Source: TM7 phylum sp. oral taxon 352 (GTDB lineage Bacteria; Patescibacteriota; Saccharimonadia; Saccharimonadales; Saccharimonadaceae). Taken from it: DNA of 33,878 nucleotides. The stretch covers positions 1-33,878 of the forward strand of contig SDRQ01000007.1 of assembly GCA_007845355.1 (NCBI GenBank), given 5' to 3'. The first letter of the stretch is position 1. Every line of letters starts with the position of its first letter. Of this stretch, positions 1-6,826 are shown piece after piece. Under the pieces are notes generated by a model. It ran no database searches. It had not been told where the DNA came from and saw nothing but the letters and a program-made list of their open reading frames with translations. A program made the translations under genes and the position numbers.

Positions 1-1206
1 ATGAATTTTATCAAGCGGCGTATGATCCAACTTTGAAAATACTTCATCAATCAACGCCAGTGCGCCTGGAGTATCCAAATCGTCGTTCAATTTCTCGACC
101 AATGCCTGACGTCCCGCTAGCAACGAAACCGAATCGTCCTGCTCGTCCTTATCGTCATCATCTTCCAGCGTGTCGTGAGTTTGATGTCTCAGAACCGCGT
201 AATCCCGCCAATGGTTCAATCGCGCCTGCGCTGCTTCCAGGATTTCCCAGGTAAAATTGCCCTCCGTTTGATAATGCTTACTGAGAATCGCCAGCTTAAA
301 CGCCATCGGACTAAACCCTCGCGAAATAATATCGTCCAGTGTAATAATATTACCCAGTGATTTGCTCATCTTTCGGCCGTCAACTTTTATGTGATTATTA
401 TGCAGCCAAATTTGAGAAAATTGTTTTCCAGTCAGACTTTCGCTCTGGGCAATTTCATTCGTGTGATGAACTGGAATATGATCAATCCCGCCCGCGTGAA
501 TATCAATAGAATCCCCAAGTGTTTCACGGGCAATTGTTGAACATTCCAGATGCCAGCCAGGAAAACCGACTCCCCACGGACTATCCCACTCCATATCGCG
601 CTTGGCGTCTTTTGGTGAAAACTTCCATACGGCGAAGTCGGTAATATTGCGCTTTCCTTCGACGCTCACTCTGGCGCCAGCCTCCAGGCCCGCCACGTCC
701 AGTCGCGCCAATTTTCCGTAATCCTTCAAAAGCGACGTATCAAAATACATGCCATCGCCGTCGATTTTATATAAAAATCCTTTTTCGTCCAGCCCTTTTG
801 CGAAGTCAATCTGCTGCTGAATATAATCCGTCGCCCGCACCAAGTAATCTGGTTTTATCAATTTCAGCACGTCGTAAGCCTCGTGATTGGCTATGGAAAT
901 ATATCTTTCCGCCACATCCCAGGCAGTCTTCCCTTCACGGCGCGCACCTTTTTCCATTTTGTCCTCGCCGTTATCGTCATCACTTGTCAAATGTCCAACG
1001 TCAGTGATGTTTTGCGTTCGAACAACGGGAATATCTTGCCAGCGTAGCAGTCGCACCAATACATCCCAGTAAATATAGCCAACCCAGTTGCCGATGTGCG
1101 GCTGCGAATAAACTGTTAGACCACAGGTGTAAAATTTGACCGTTTCTCTGTCAAGCGGCGTCAGTTTGTCTTTTCGTCTAGTGAGCGTGTTATAGAGTTT
1201 TATCAT
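1..1206 (-). CDS. cysS: cysteinyl-tRNA synthetase (partial, C-terminus beyond window edge)
   Basis: Charges tRNA-Cys with cysteine in the cytoplasm. About 402 codons are present; the reading frame is open to the left edge. Near the N-terminus the protein reads YTCGLTVYSQPHIGN, which carries the first zinc-ligand Cys and a HIGH-type motif (HIGN). Mid-protein it has LECS and HAGGIDHIPVHHTNEIAQ, which supply the other zinc ligands in the variant form I associate with CPR CysRS (the usual form is GGxDLxFPHHENE). KMSKSLGN lies near 370-390. The ATG at 1206 was chosen because a near-consensus promoter ends 7 nt upstream and no Shine-Dalgarno is present, so the mRNA is predicted to be leaderless. 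Identification is secure. Confidence 0.96.
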   Translation of the reverse strand, partial: MIKLYNTLTRRKDKLTPLDRETVKFYTCGLTVYSQPHIGNWVGYIYWDVLVRLLRWQDIPVVRTQNITDVGHLTSDDDNGEDKMEKGARREGKTAWDVAERYISIANHEAYDVLKLIKPDYLVRATDYIQQQIDFAKGLDEKGFLYKIDGDGMYFDTSLLKDYGKLARLDVAGLEAGARVSVEGKRNITDFAVWKFSPKDAKRDMEWDSPWGVGFPGWHLECSTIARETLGDSIDIHAGGIDHIPVHHTNEIAQSESLTGKQFSQIWLHNNHIKVDGRKMSKSLGNIITLDDIISRGFSPMAFKLAILSKHYQTEGNFTWEILEAAQARLNHWRDYAVLRHQTHDTLEDDDDKDEQDDSVSLLAGRQALVEKLNDDLDTPGALALIDEVFSKLDHTPLDKIH

Positions 1207-1213
1207 TAGTTCT

Positions 1214-1242
1214 ATTGTACGGCACTATGGTCAGTTTTTCAA
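1214..1242 (-). promoter_or_regulatory. cysS promoter, leaderless type
   Basis: TTGAAA, 17 nt, TACAAT, then 7 nt to the cysS ATG. Transcription would start at or next to the A of the start codon. Confidence 0.8.
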
Positions 1243-1284
1243 AATTGGTATAAAAATAGCCCCAACGGGACTTGATAATTTTAA

Positions 1285-1335
1285 GGAAGAAATGACAGAC
1301 AGTATTATTACAAAACGCCGCCTGCCATTTCTCCC
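1285..1335 (-). terminator. 14-bp hairpin downstream of the 215-aa gene
   Basis: Read on the minus strand, GGGAGAAATGGCAG pairs over 14 bp (two G-U pairs) with CTGTCATTTCTTCC around a 23-nt loop. It starts 10 nt after the stop of the gene at 1345. There is no clean U-tract, so it may be a 3'-end stabiliser or processing site rather than an intrinsic terminator. Confidence 0.5.
1293..1303 (+). repeat. left copy of 11-bp inverted repeat
   Basis: TGACAGACAGT here is the exact reverse complement of ACTGTCTGTCA at 2108-2118. The pair brackets the gene at 1345-1992 and its leader. Function is unknown. Confidence 0.5.
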
Positions 1336-1344
1336 GTCGGAAGA

Positions 1345-1992
1345 TCAGTCCTGAGGACGCTTCCACTCTAGGAGGGTTTTAACCCTCCCGAGTAGTTTGT
1401 GCAACTGGGAGACTTGGTGCTCTTCCAGTCGAAGAAGATCGGAATTGTCGAGAAGCGTCTCGATATTCTCCTCTATTTGCAATGAGAATATCGCGATCTC
1501 TACGAGATAGTTTCCGAGATCTTTCACTCCCTTCCTCTGTTCTTCCAAGGAGCGCACTGCCTTTTTCAAGGCAGAGATGGTTGCGCCGTTCAGGCGCTTT
1601 TGTAGCCTGGCGTGACACGACGCAAGACGATTGTACTGTGTCATGGTCGCCCAAGCCATCCGGGGCTGAGTCCTGGCTGCAGCTCCCGCTGCAACAAATA
1701 CATCAACGAGATTCTGCTCCGCCGAATACGAAGCATGTACTGCTTCGCGAACAGAGTGGTACTTGACATCTAGAGTAGAACTCAAAATGTCATGCAAGAC
1801 AAGCATGACCGAAAGATACCCCTCGGTCATATTGGCGATGAACTCCTTCCTCTTCCAGTCTGGGATTTTCCCAGATTCTCGGAGGACGCGATCCAGACCG
1901 TCGATGGAATTCTTCAGTTTTCTGAAGAGCTTGATGTCGCTCTCTTTGAAAGAGAGGCTCTTTCCGTTGATCTTCAGGATGTTATCATCCAT
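1345..1992 (-). CDS. unrecognised 215-aa helical protein
   Basis: I do not recognise a family. The protein is predicted to be almost entirely alpha-helical and soluble, with heptad-like stretches (around residues 125-200), no signal peptide and no membrane segment. One Cys is visible. Codons such as CTC, ATC, GAG and TCG are more frequent than in neighbouring genes, suggesting different ancestry. It has a recognisable Shine-Dalgarno (GGAAAGAG) before the ATG and a long structured leader, unlike most genes here, which look leaderless. An 11-bp inverted repeat brackets the unit and a 14-bp hairpin follows the stop. It stands alone between cysS and gene remnants, with no operon partner. Coding status is likely given length and composition; function is open. 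Confidence 0.75.
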   Translation of the reverse strand: MDDNILKINGKSLSFKESDIKLFRKLKNSIDGLDRVLRESGKIPDWKRKEFIANMTEGYLSVMLVLHDILSSTLDVKYHSVREAVHASYSAEQNLVDVFVAAGAAARTQPRMAWATMTQYNRLASCHARLQKRLNGATISALKKAVRSLEEQRKGVKDLGNYLVEIAIFSLQIEENIETLLDNSDLLRLEEHQVSQLHKLLGRVKTLLEWKRPQD

Positions 1993-2041
1993 GATCTCTT
2001 TCCTATCTTCTCACCCCTTGATGGCTAAGTAACGTTTTGTC

Positions 2042-2102
2042 ACAAGGTGAGATTTCACGCCTCTTTTCTATTTTTTGCAAAAGGAATAAAAACTCACCTT
2101 GT
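2042..2102 (-). promoter_or_regulatory. 5'-leader stem-loop of the 215-aa gene
   Basis: ACAAGGTGAG (2042-2051) and CTCACCTTGT (2093-2102) form a perfect 10-bp stem around a 41-nt loop that contains a smaller A/U-rich stem. A -10-like TATATA lies just upstream on the minus strand, so this hairpin would sit at the 5' end of a leader of about 110 nt. Further upstream, GACAAG-11-CTTGTC (2132-2154) is an operator-like palindrome. No convincing -35 was found. Confidence 0.45.
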
Positions 2103-2107
2103 ATATA

Positions 2108-2118
2108 ACTGTCTGTCA
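2108..2118 (-). repeat. right copy of 11-bp inverted repeat
   Basis: Exact inverse of 1293-1303. It overlaps the presumed promoter region of the 215-aa gene. The stretch 2119-2295 otherwise shows only AT-rich sequence, including a TGG-TATAAT at 2218-2226 on the plus strand with no gene behind it. Confidence 0.5.
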
Positions 2119-2295
2119 AAGTGCGCTTTCGGACAAGGATTTACTCGACTTGTCAACAAAAGCTAGTATATGTATATCACTAATAGAATAAAATATCAAT
2201 AGATTTTGTCAAAAATGTGGTATAATATTTTTTCTCAACTCTGTTGCGGTTACAAAATATTTTTCTACTGTTTGTAAGAATCGCTAAATAAATTA

Positions 2296-2514
2296 CTAAT
2301 CCAGCTTCTGCTTCGTCGCCGCCAAATAATACCGATAATAACTCTTCGGGTCTGGCACGAAAAAGCCGTCGTCCATGTCGTCGTTCGGATGAACTTCAAT
2401 ATGCTGGTCGTTGGCATACGGCTTGATGAGGTGCGCGAATTCAAACTCGTATTCACCGGAAATCTGCTTCAACTCTCTACTCTGATCAAGCGGATCAGGA
2501 TAATCTGTCATCAC
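2296..2514 (-). pseudogene. small conserved-looking protein fragment (72 aa from first ATG)
   Basis: The product runs from MMTDYPDPLD to a C-terminal VPDPKSYYRYYLAATKQKLD. No family is recognised. A second, clearly decayed copy of the same C-terminus (SDPNSYYRFYVAETKHKID) lies at 11156-11360 on the same strand, which shows that this reading frame was under selection. No Shine-Dalgarno or promoter precedes the ATG. The frame stays open upstream to about 2610 without a start codon, reading plausibly as protein (SGQYFALV before the ATG). I therefore take it as the C-terminal part of a truncated gene, although a short functional gene cannot be excluded. Confidence 0.5.
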
Positions 2515-2543
2515 CAGCGCGAAATATTGCCCACTTTTAACTT

Positions 2544-2618
2544 TTAGCCTTGCCCTGCTTCTCGCAAAGCTTGATCCGTCGCTGTAATTAATTTTCGCAT
2601 AACTTCGTCATAATCTTC
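2544..2618 (-). pseudogene. remnant duplicating the C-terminus of the NrnA-like gene
   Basis: One minus-strand frame reads EDYDEVMRKLITATDQALRE and then stops. It matches the C-terminal tail of the DHH phosphoesterase at 3452 (ESYDEIVRELVTATDQALKN). Nineteen bases (2569-2587 and 3480-3498) are identical. It begins 5 nt beyond the stop of the CYTH gene. Deleting one base in the AAA before that stop would fuse the CYTH protein to this tail. Confidence 0.6.
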
Positions 2619-2622
2619 AAGG

Positions 2623-3207
2623 CTAATCTTTAAGCATGTCTGGCAGCGGCGAATCAAAGGTGACGTTTCGTATCGAGGCTACAGTGTCAAACGGAGCCAG
2701 GTGGGGATATTGCGCTCGGTAAGCCGCCATAACATCGCCAAAAATCGCATCGTCCCACGAAAAACCAAGAGCCTCGGCGGTCTCCCTGACTATATACTCA
2801 TTGTCCGCCTCAATTTCGATATACGGTGCCAGCCACGGCCATTCATCAATGACGATCTCAGCATCACCCAGTCGCCACGTTTCGCGTTTGGACTCCTGGA
2901 AAGAGGTATATGGTAGACCAGCGGCTTCTAGGATAGCGATGGTTTCCTCGAAATTATCAACGTTCACCTCGTACTCTTTGGCGCCGTCAACGGATGATTT
3001 ATTAAATTGCTTGTAAGTCATCGTCACACGGTCGCCCTCGTCGCGGACGCGCAAATAGCCTTTGTTCTGCTTCATTTCGGGGCTATCAATTGTTACTCGT
3101 CGCATTAGCCGCTCAGGCTTTTCGCATGATCCACCAAGAGACCGCAACTTCTGTCTAATCTTAGAGGTGTTTATATTGACAAATTTGGCTTCATACTCGG
3201 TTTTCAT
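2623..3207 (-). CDS. CYTH-domain (triphosphate tunnel) protein
   Basis: Member of the CYTH superfamily (class IV adenylate cyclase, thiamine triphosphatase, inorganic triphosphatase), 194 aa. The N-terminal ExExK signature is EYEAKF, followed by GYLRVRDEGDRV, KEYEV and a late IVIDEWPWLAPYIEIE strand pair that supplies acidic metal ligands. Substrate cannot be told from sequence; a triphosphate compound is expected from the family. A GTG at 3216 is possible, but AAGGAG sits 1 nt from it and 10 nt from the ATG at 3207, so 3207 is chosen. It lies downstream of a TTGACT/TATATA promoter and a 31-codon ORF. Its stop is followed directly by the NrnA-tail remnant. Confidence 0.85.
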   Translation of the reverse strand: MKTEYEAKFVNINTSKIRQKLRSLGGSCEKPERLMRRVTIDSPEMKQNKGYLRVRDEGDRVTMTYKQFNKSSVDGAKEYEVNVDNFEETIAILEAAGLPYTSFQESKRETWRLGDAEIVIDEWPWLAPYIEIEADNEYIVRETAEALGFSWDDAIFGDVMAAYRAQYPHLAPFDTVASIRNVTFDSPLPDMLKD

Positions 3208-3287
3208 TGTAGCCACACTCCTTGTGTTAAGTTAGTTTACCAAAAATTACTCTGAGAGTTCACTAAAGTTACGAATTCTGACGATAC

Positions 3288-3383
3288 TTACTGGTATTTT
3301 TTGTTACCAATGGTCACTTCTGTGGAGTCGCCAACTGATAGATCAAGTATGGCTTTGCTACCTATAAGCTCCTTGGAATGCAT
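3288..3383 (-). CDS. possible 31-aa leaderless small ORF
   Basis: Thirty-one codons beginning MHSKELIGSKAILDLSVGDS and ending VTIGNKKYQ, with a protein-like pattern. The ATG is 5 nt after TATAAT (promoter 3389-3419), matching the leaderless genes in this window. It could be a small protein, a leader peptide for the CYTH gene 81 nt downstream, or a truncated gene. No homolog is recognised. Confidence 0.4.
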   Translation of the reverse strand: MHSKELIGSKAILDLSVGDSTEVTIGNKKYQ

Positions 3384-3388
3384 ATAGT

Positions 3389-3419
3389 ATTATATAGCGT
3401 AGCTAAAGGATAAAGTCAA
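3389..3419 (-). promoter_or_regulatory. promoter for the 31-aa ORF and CYTH gene
   Basis: TTGACT, 17 nt to TATATA or 19 nt to the overlapping TATAAT. The small ORF's ATG lies 5 nt beyond TATAAT. Confidence 0.6.
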
Positions 3420-3451
3420 TTTTATAGGAGGCTAGGCGTGTTCAGCGCTAA

Positions 3452-4441
3452 CTATGAAGCGCTTGTATCGTTTTTGAGTGCTTGATCCGTCGCTGTAACT
3501 AGTTCCCGTACGATTTCATCATAGCTTTCATATACGCGGAATCCTGCCGCGTACGGATGGCCGCCGCCACCGAAGTATCCAGCCACAGTATCGGCAATTG
3601 GTAAATTACCCCGTAAGCGCGCAGTTAATTTGCCGTCAGGGTAAGTTTTAATAACGCAACTAAGCGCCACGCCTTCAACCAGCCGCAGTTCGTCGCCAAT
3701 CAACGCGCCGGGGTTGTAGGCGTCGCTGTAGGTTTGGATTTCTTCAAATGGCACATGCACCAGCGCCAATTGTCCGTCTAATAAATATTCGATTCGCTCG
3801 ATCAATTTTCCCTTGTACGCCAAAATTTCTGGCGATTTTTTCATAAATTCGCGTCGTCGTTCTTCAATTTCCGCATTAGACGCGCCCAGCTCTGTAAGTT
3901 CTCCCGCCGTATGGAAAGTCTGAGCCGTAGTGTTTTGCGTAGTAAGCCCCAGGCTATCGCTCATAATAGCTATCAATAGGTTTTCTGCGGCTTGGGCATT
4001 TATCTTCCAGTCAGAATACTTGAACAGTTTATATAGCAATTCCCCGGTCGCCACGACGGTTTCGGATAACATAATATGATCAAAGCTAAGTGTCGATTCG
4101 GCTGTGTGATGATCGATAACCAGAGTCGGGTGCGTTTCTAAGAAATGTCGCGCTCCAGGAGTTTCTAATACCTTGCTAAGAAGGATATCCGCGCTTGTAT
4201 CGACAATTATCGCGGCGTCGGCTTGAAACGGAAAGTCGTTCTGCACTCGATCCCAACCGCGAATGTAATGAAGGTATTTCGGTATATCTACTGGACAATA
4301 TAAAGTAACAGTCTTCCCTAGGTCGCTTAAGACTTCTTCCAGTGCCAAGCTTGAACCCAGGCTGTCGCCGTCGGGATTTTCGGCTTGAATAATAACTATA
4401 TTGTTTGCGGATTGAATGAATTGTTTAGCTGTATCTAGCAT
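3452..4441 (-). CDS. DHH/DHHA1 phosphoesterase, NrnA-like
   Basis: Predicted cytoplasmic phosphodiesterase/phosphatase of the NrnA group (nanoRNA degradation or pAp hydrolysis), 329 aa, normal length. Motif I is NPDGDS (about residues 22-27), motif II DTSAD (about 80), motif III DHH (about 110) and motif IV MSDS. The C-terminal DHHA1 substrate-binding domain has GGGGHPYAAGF. All metal ligands are present. The start follows an extended -10 (TGTTATAAT) by 7 nt, so the mRNA is predicted leaderless. Its C-terminal tail is duplicated as a remnant at 2544-2618. Whether it prefers short RNA, pAp or a cyclic dinucleotide cannot be decided here. Confidence 0.88.
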   Translation of the reverse strand: MLDTAKQFIQSANNIVIIQAENPDGDSLGSSLALEEVLSDLGKTVTLYCPVDIPKYLHYIRGWDRVQNDFPFQADAAIIVDTSADILLSKVLETPGARHFLETHPTLVIDHHTAESTLSFDHIMLSETVVATGELLYKLFKYSDWKINAQAAENLLIAIMSDSLGLTTQNTTAQTFHTAGELTELGASNAEIEERRREFMKKSPEILAYKGKLIERIEYLLDGQLALVHVPFEEIQTYSDAYNPGALIGDELRLVEGVALSCVIKTYPDGKLTARLRGNLPIADTVAGYFGGGGHPYAAGFRVYESYDEIVRELVTATDQALKNDTSAS

Positions 4442-4448
4442 ATTATTT

Positions 4449-4457
4449 ATTATAACA
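4449..4457 (-). promoter_or_regulatory. extended -10 promoter of the NrnA-like gene
   Basis: TGTTATAAT with 7 nt to the ATG at 4441 and no good -35, which suits an extended -10. Confidence 0.7.
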
Positions 4458-4575
4458 AATGATTTTTACTCTAATATAATATACATTGTTTTTAATTACA
4501 TAAGTGGTATAATATGTGACGGACTATTAAAAGTACTGCGCAATCAAAAAACATAAACATTTTTATAAATTATTA

Positions 4576-4604
4576 TTGACAAAATATAAAGATTGTGCTA
4601 GTAT
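4576..4604 (+). promoter_or_regulatory. promoter of the LPKTG surface protein
   Basis: TTGACA, 17 nt, TAGTAT. The leader is about 37 nt and contains a short AGCC/GGGCT stem and a strong Shine-Dalgarno (AGAGGAG, 5 nt before the ATG). A further TATAAT at about 4513-4518 could be a second upstream start. The rest of 4442-4575 is AT-rich without a gene. Confidence 0.75.
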
Positions 4605-4648
4605 GAGGACATAAAGCCTGAAGATAGGGCTGGAAAAGAGGAGTTTTT

Positions 4649-5815
4649 ATGGACAAATTTAAGAAAATCGGCATTGCTATCTCTTTGGGATTTGCTATGC
4701 TCGGTGGAATCTGGTTGGCATCGCCTTCACAGGCTGCCGGCTGTAACAGTTTTAACGTTGTATACTGTGGTACACATTCTATGTCAGAATTGCAAACAGC
4801 ATACAGCCGTACAGAAATTAAAGAACTATACAAAGAGTGGTACGTTACCGAGACTATGGTTCAAGGTGGCTCAAACATGCGTGAAGGTGTAGTTGACGCA
4901 AATGGTAATATTACAGTTGACGGTCGTGTTGTAGCTACAAACGCTATAACCGTACAGTCTAAAGCTGGTACTCGTCAGCCTCAGCCACAACGTAGCTACA
5001 AGACCTCAAACGGATATACTTATTACCAATACACAACTGGTCAGAGCTTCGTTGACGGACCTAAGAGCTACAATATTTACGCATGGTTTGACAATAACGG
5101 CTCATTTATCACTGGTGTGATTAAAGACTGTGGTAACCCAGTTTGGGGTAATCCAACAACACCTCCAGCAAAGCCTGCTCTAACATGTGACGCTTTGCAA
5201 GTAACTGAAATTTCTCGTAACACCTTCAAATTCAGCGTTAAGGCAACTGCCAAGGGTGGTGCATCTATCACCAGCTACACATACAACTTCGGTGATAACA
5301 ACATCAAGACAACTAACTCATCAGAAATTCAATACACTTACGCAAAAGAAGGCAACTACACAGTTACTATTACTGTAAACGGTAAAGAAACTGGTGAAGT
5401 TAAGAGGCAAAACCCTAACTGTCAAAAAACTGTTACGGTTAAGCCAGAGCCAAAAATGATCGTTTGCGACCTTAATACTAAGAAATATCCAACAGAAATT
5501 AAGGAATCAGAATTTGACAAGAGCAAGCATTCAAAGAATCCAAACGATTGTAAAGAAGCACCTGCTAAGATCACAGTCTGTGTAATTGAAGAAGGTGGCA
5601 AGAAGTATACTAAGGAGATTAAAAAGGAAGAGTTTAACGAAAAGATTCACAAGACTAACTTGGACGAATGTAAGGAAACTCCTACTCCTACACCAACACC
5701 TAGCCCAGAATTGCCAAAGACTGGTGCAAGTGACGCGATTATGTCAGCACTAGGCCTAGGTGGACTAACTACAGCTACTATCGCTTACATCGCTAGCCGC
5801 CGCCAAATGCAATAA
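4649..5815 (+). CDS. sortase-anchored surface protein with PKD domain and LPKTG signal
   Basis: Secreted, cell-wall-anchored protein of 388 aa. Residues 1-30 form a signal peptide (FKKIGIAISLGFAMLGG, cleavage near SQAAG). Residues about 175-250 hold a PKD/Ig-like domain (TYNFGDNN, YAKEGNYTVTITV). Two Cys-containing repeats of roughly 40-45 aa follow: VC, then KYPTEI, EFD..KHSKNP and DCKE, and again VC, KYTKEI, EFN..IHKTN, DECKE. This repeat type I associate with Saccharibacteria surface proteins. A short Pro-Thr linker leads to LPKTG, a hydrophobic segment and RR. It is monocistronic, with its own promoter and terminator. Likely role is contact with the host cell or matrix; this is inferred, not shown. 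Confidence 0.88.
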   Translation: MDKFKKIGIAISLGFAMLGGIWLASPSQAAGCNSFNVVYCGTHSMSELQTAYSRTEIKELYKEWYVTETMVQGGSNMREGVVDANGNITVDGRVVATNAITVQSKAGTRQPQPQRSYKTSNGYTYYQYTTGQSFVDGPKSYNIYAWFDNNGSFITGVIKDCGNPVWGNPTTPPAKPALTCDALQVTEISRNTFKFSVKATAKGGASITSYTYNFGDNNIKTTNSSEIQYTYAKEGNYTVTITVNGKETGEVKRQNPNCQKTVTVKPEPKMIVCDLNTKKYPTEIKESEFDKSKHSKNPNDCKEAPAKITVCVIEEGGKKYTKEIKKEEFNEKIHKTNLDECKETPTPTPTPSPELPKTGASDAIMSALGLGGLTTATIAYIASRRQMQ

Positions 5816-5829
5816 GCTAAGCTAGCAAC

Positions 5830-5859
5830 GAAATACCCGCCGAGATGGCGGGTATTTTT
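5830..5859. terminator. bidirectional intrinsic terminator
   Basis: AATACCCGCC and GGCGGGTATT form a 10-bp stem with loop GAGAT and a T-run on the plus strand. An A-run on the other side allows it to serve recR as well. Confidence 0.9.
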
Positions 5860-5881
5860 ATTGGTGATGAAGCCGTTGAGT

Positions 5882-6499
5882 CTATAACTGTTTTCGACCT
5901 TCTAGTGCGTGAGTTAGTGTAATTTGGTCTGCGTACTCAAGGTCAACGCCTACTGGAATACCTCTAGCCAAGCGTGTGATAGTCGTATTCAATCCAGCTT
6001 CCTGGATGTAGCGCTGTAAGAATAGCGCGGTCGACTCGCCTTCTACTGAAGCGTTCGTAGCGATAATAATCTCCTGAACGTCGTCGGTTTTTATACGCTC
6101 AATTAGTTCTGGGATATGCAATTGCTCCGGTCCAATATTATCAATTGGTGAGATAACGCCGCCCAGCACGTGGTACGTACCTAGGAACTGTCCTGTTCTT
6201 TCTATAGCAACAATATCTAGCGGCTCCTCAACTACACAAACGACTTTTTTATTCCTGTTCGAATCTGCGTATAAAGGCGACACATCGTCATCTGAGTCGA
6301 TCAACGCAAATGTCTTCGGGCAGGTTTTTACGCGGTCGTGCAATCGGTCTAATGAATGCGCTAATTGCTTTGCGGATTTAGGGTTGCGGCGTAAAACCGC
6401 GTAGGCATATCTTTCAGCCGTACGCGGTCCAACTCCAGGTAGATTACCAAAATCATCAATTAAAGCAGTTAGTGCTTTTGGTAAAATGTCGATTGACAT
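5882..6499 (-). CDS. recR: recombination protein RecR, zinc finger lost
   Basis: RecFOR-pathway protein that helps load RecA on gapped DNA, 205 aa. It has the N-terminal helix-hairpin-helix region (LPGVGPRTAERYA), a Toprim domain (VVCVVEEPLD, with the family E and D residues) and the C-terminal TRLARGIPVGVDLEYAD. The usual Cys4 zinc finger between them has decayed: the expected CxxC pairs read TCPKTFAL and DVSPLYAD, leaving one Cys. The start is 4 nt after the ybaB stop with no clear Shine-Dalgarno, so translational coupling to ybaB is likely. The ybaB-recR pairing is classic and supports the assignment. Confidence 0.94.
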   Translation of the reverse strand: MSIDILPKALTALIDDFGNLPGVGPRTAERYAYAVLRRNPKSAKQLAHSLDRLHDRVKTCPKTFALIDSDDDVSPLYADSNRNKKVVCVVEEPLDIVAIERTGQFLGTYHVLGGVISPIDNIGPEQLHIPELIERIKTDDVQEIIIATNASVEGESTALFLQRYIQEAGLNTTITRLARGIPVGVDLEYADQITLTHALEGRKQL

Positions 6500-6503
6500 G
6501 ACT

Positions 6504-6794
6504 TTAGAATGGCAAGTTGCCCAAGCCGCCCATCAATGGCTTCATAGTTTCAGCAGCGACTTCCTGAGCCTTTGTCATACCGTCGCGAACTGCGATTTCG
6601 ATCCAGTGCTCCAACTCTTCAATATTCTCCAAGTCGACCATTTCTGGGTCAATCTTTACGGACTTAATCTTTAACTCGCCAGTGATTTGTACGATCACAG
6701 CGCCATCGCCAGCCTCAACTTCGATGATTTCTTTGCCTAATTGTTTCTGTGCTTTGCGTAATTGTTGCAGCATTTTTACCTGATCAAACGCCAT
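6504..6794 (-). CDS. ybaB: YbaB/EbfC nucleoid-associated protein
   Basis: Small DNA-binding nucleoid-associated protein of the YbaB/EbfC family, 96 aa. Seen are an N-terminal amphipathic helix (QVKMLQQLRKAQKQLGKEI), the central beta strands with GDGAVIVQITGE and KSVKIDPEMV, and a C-terminal helix ending MGGLGNLPF. A strong Shine-Dalgarno (AAGGAGG, 4 nt before the ATG) and a -10 (TATAAT, 6819-6824) precede it, so it has its own short leader. It forms a two-gene operon with recR, as in most bacteria. Confidence 0.94.
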   Translation of the reverse strand: MAFDQVKMLQQLRKAQKQLGKEIIEVEAGDGAVIVQITGELKIKSVKIDPEMVDLENIEELEHWIEIAVRDGMTKAQEVAAETMKPLMGGLGNLPF

Positions 6795-6818
6795 ATTCCT
6801 CCTTATTTAACACTTACA

Positions 6819-6824
6819 ATTATA
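6819..6824 (-). promoter_or_regulatory. -10 box of ybaB-recR
   Basis: TATAAT preceded by AGGG, with about 24 nt to the ybaB ATG and an AAGGAGG in between. No convincing -35 is seen; the region upstream is the 3' end of the previous gene. Confidence 0.55.
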
Positions 6825-6826
6825 CC

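Noticed and set aside
2218-2226. Extended -10 TGGTATAAT on the plus strand
   Set aside because: No gene or recognisable RNA follows before the remnants on the other strand.
2566-2610. Reading frame YSDGSSFARSR upstream of the 72-aa fragment as coding sequence
   Set aside because: The same bases match the NrnA C-terminal tail in another frame with 19 identical nucleotides, which better explains them; the Arg/Ser-rich frame may be an out-of-frame artefact.
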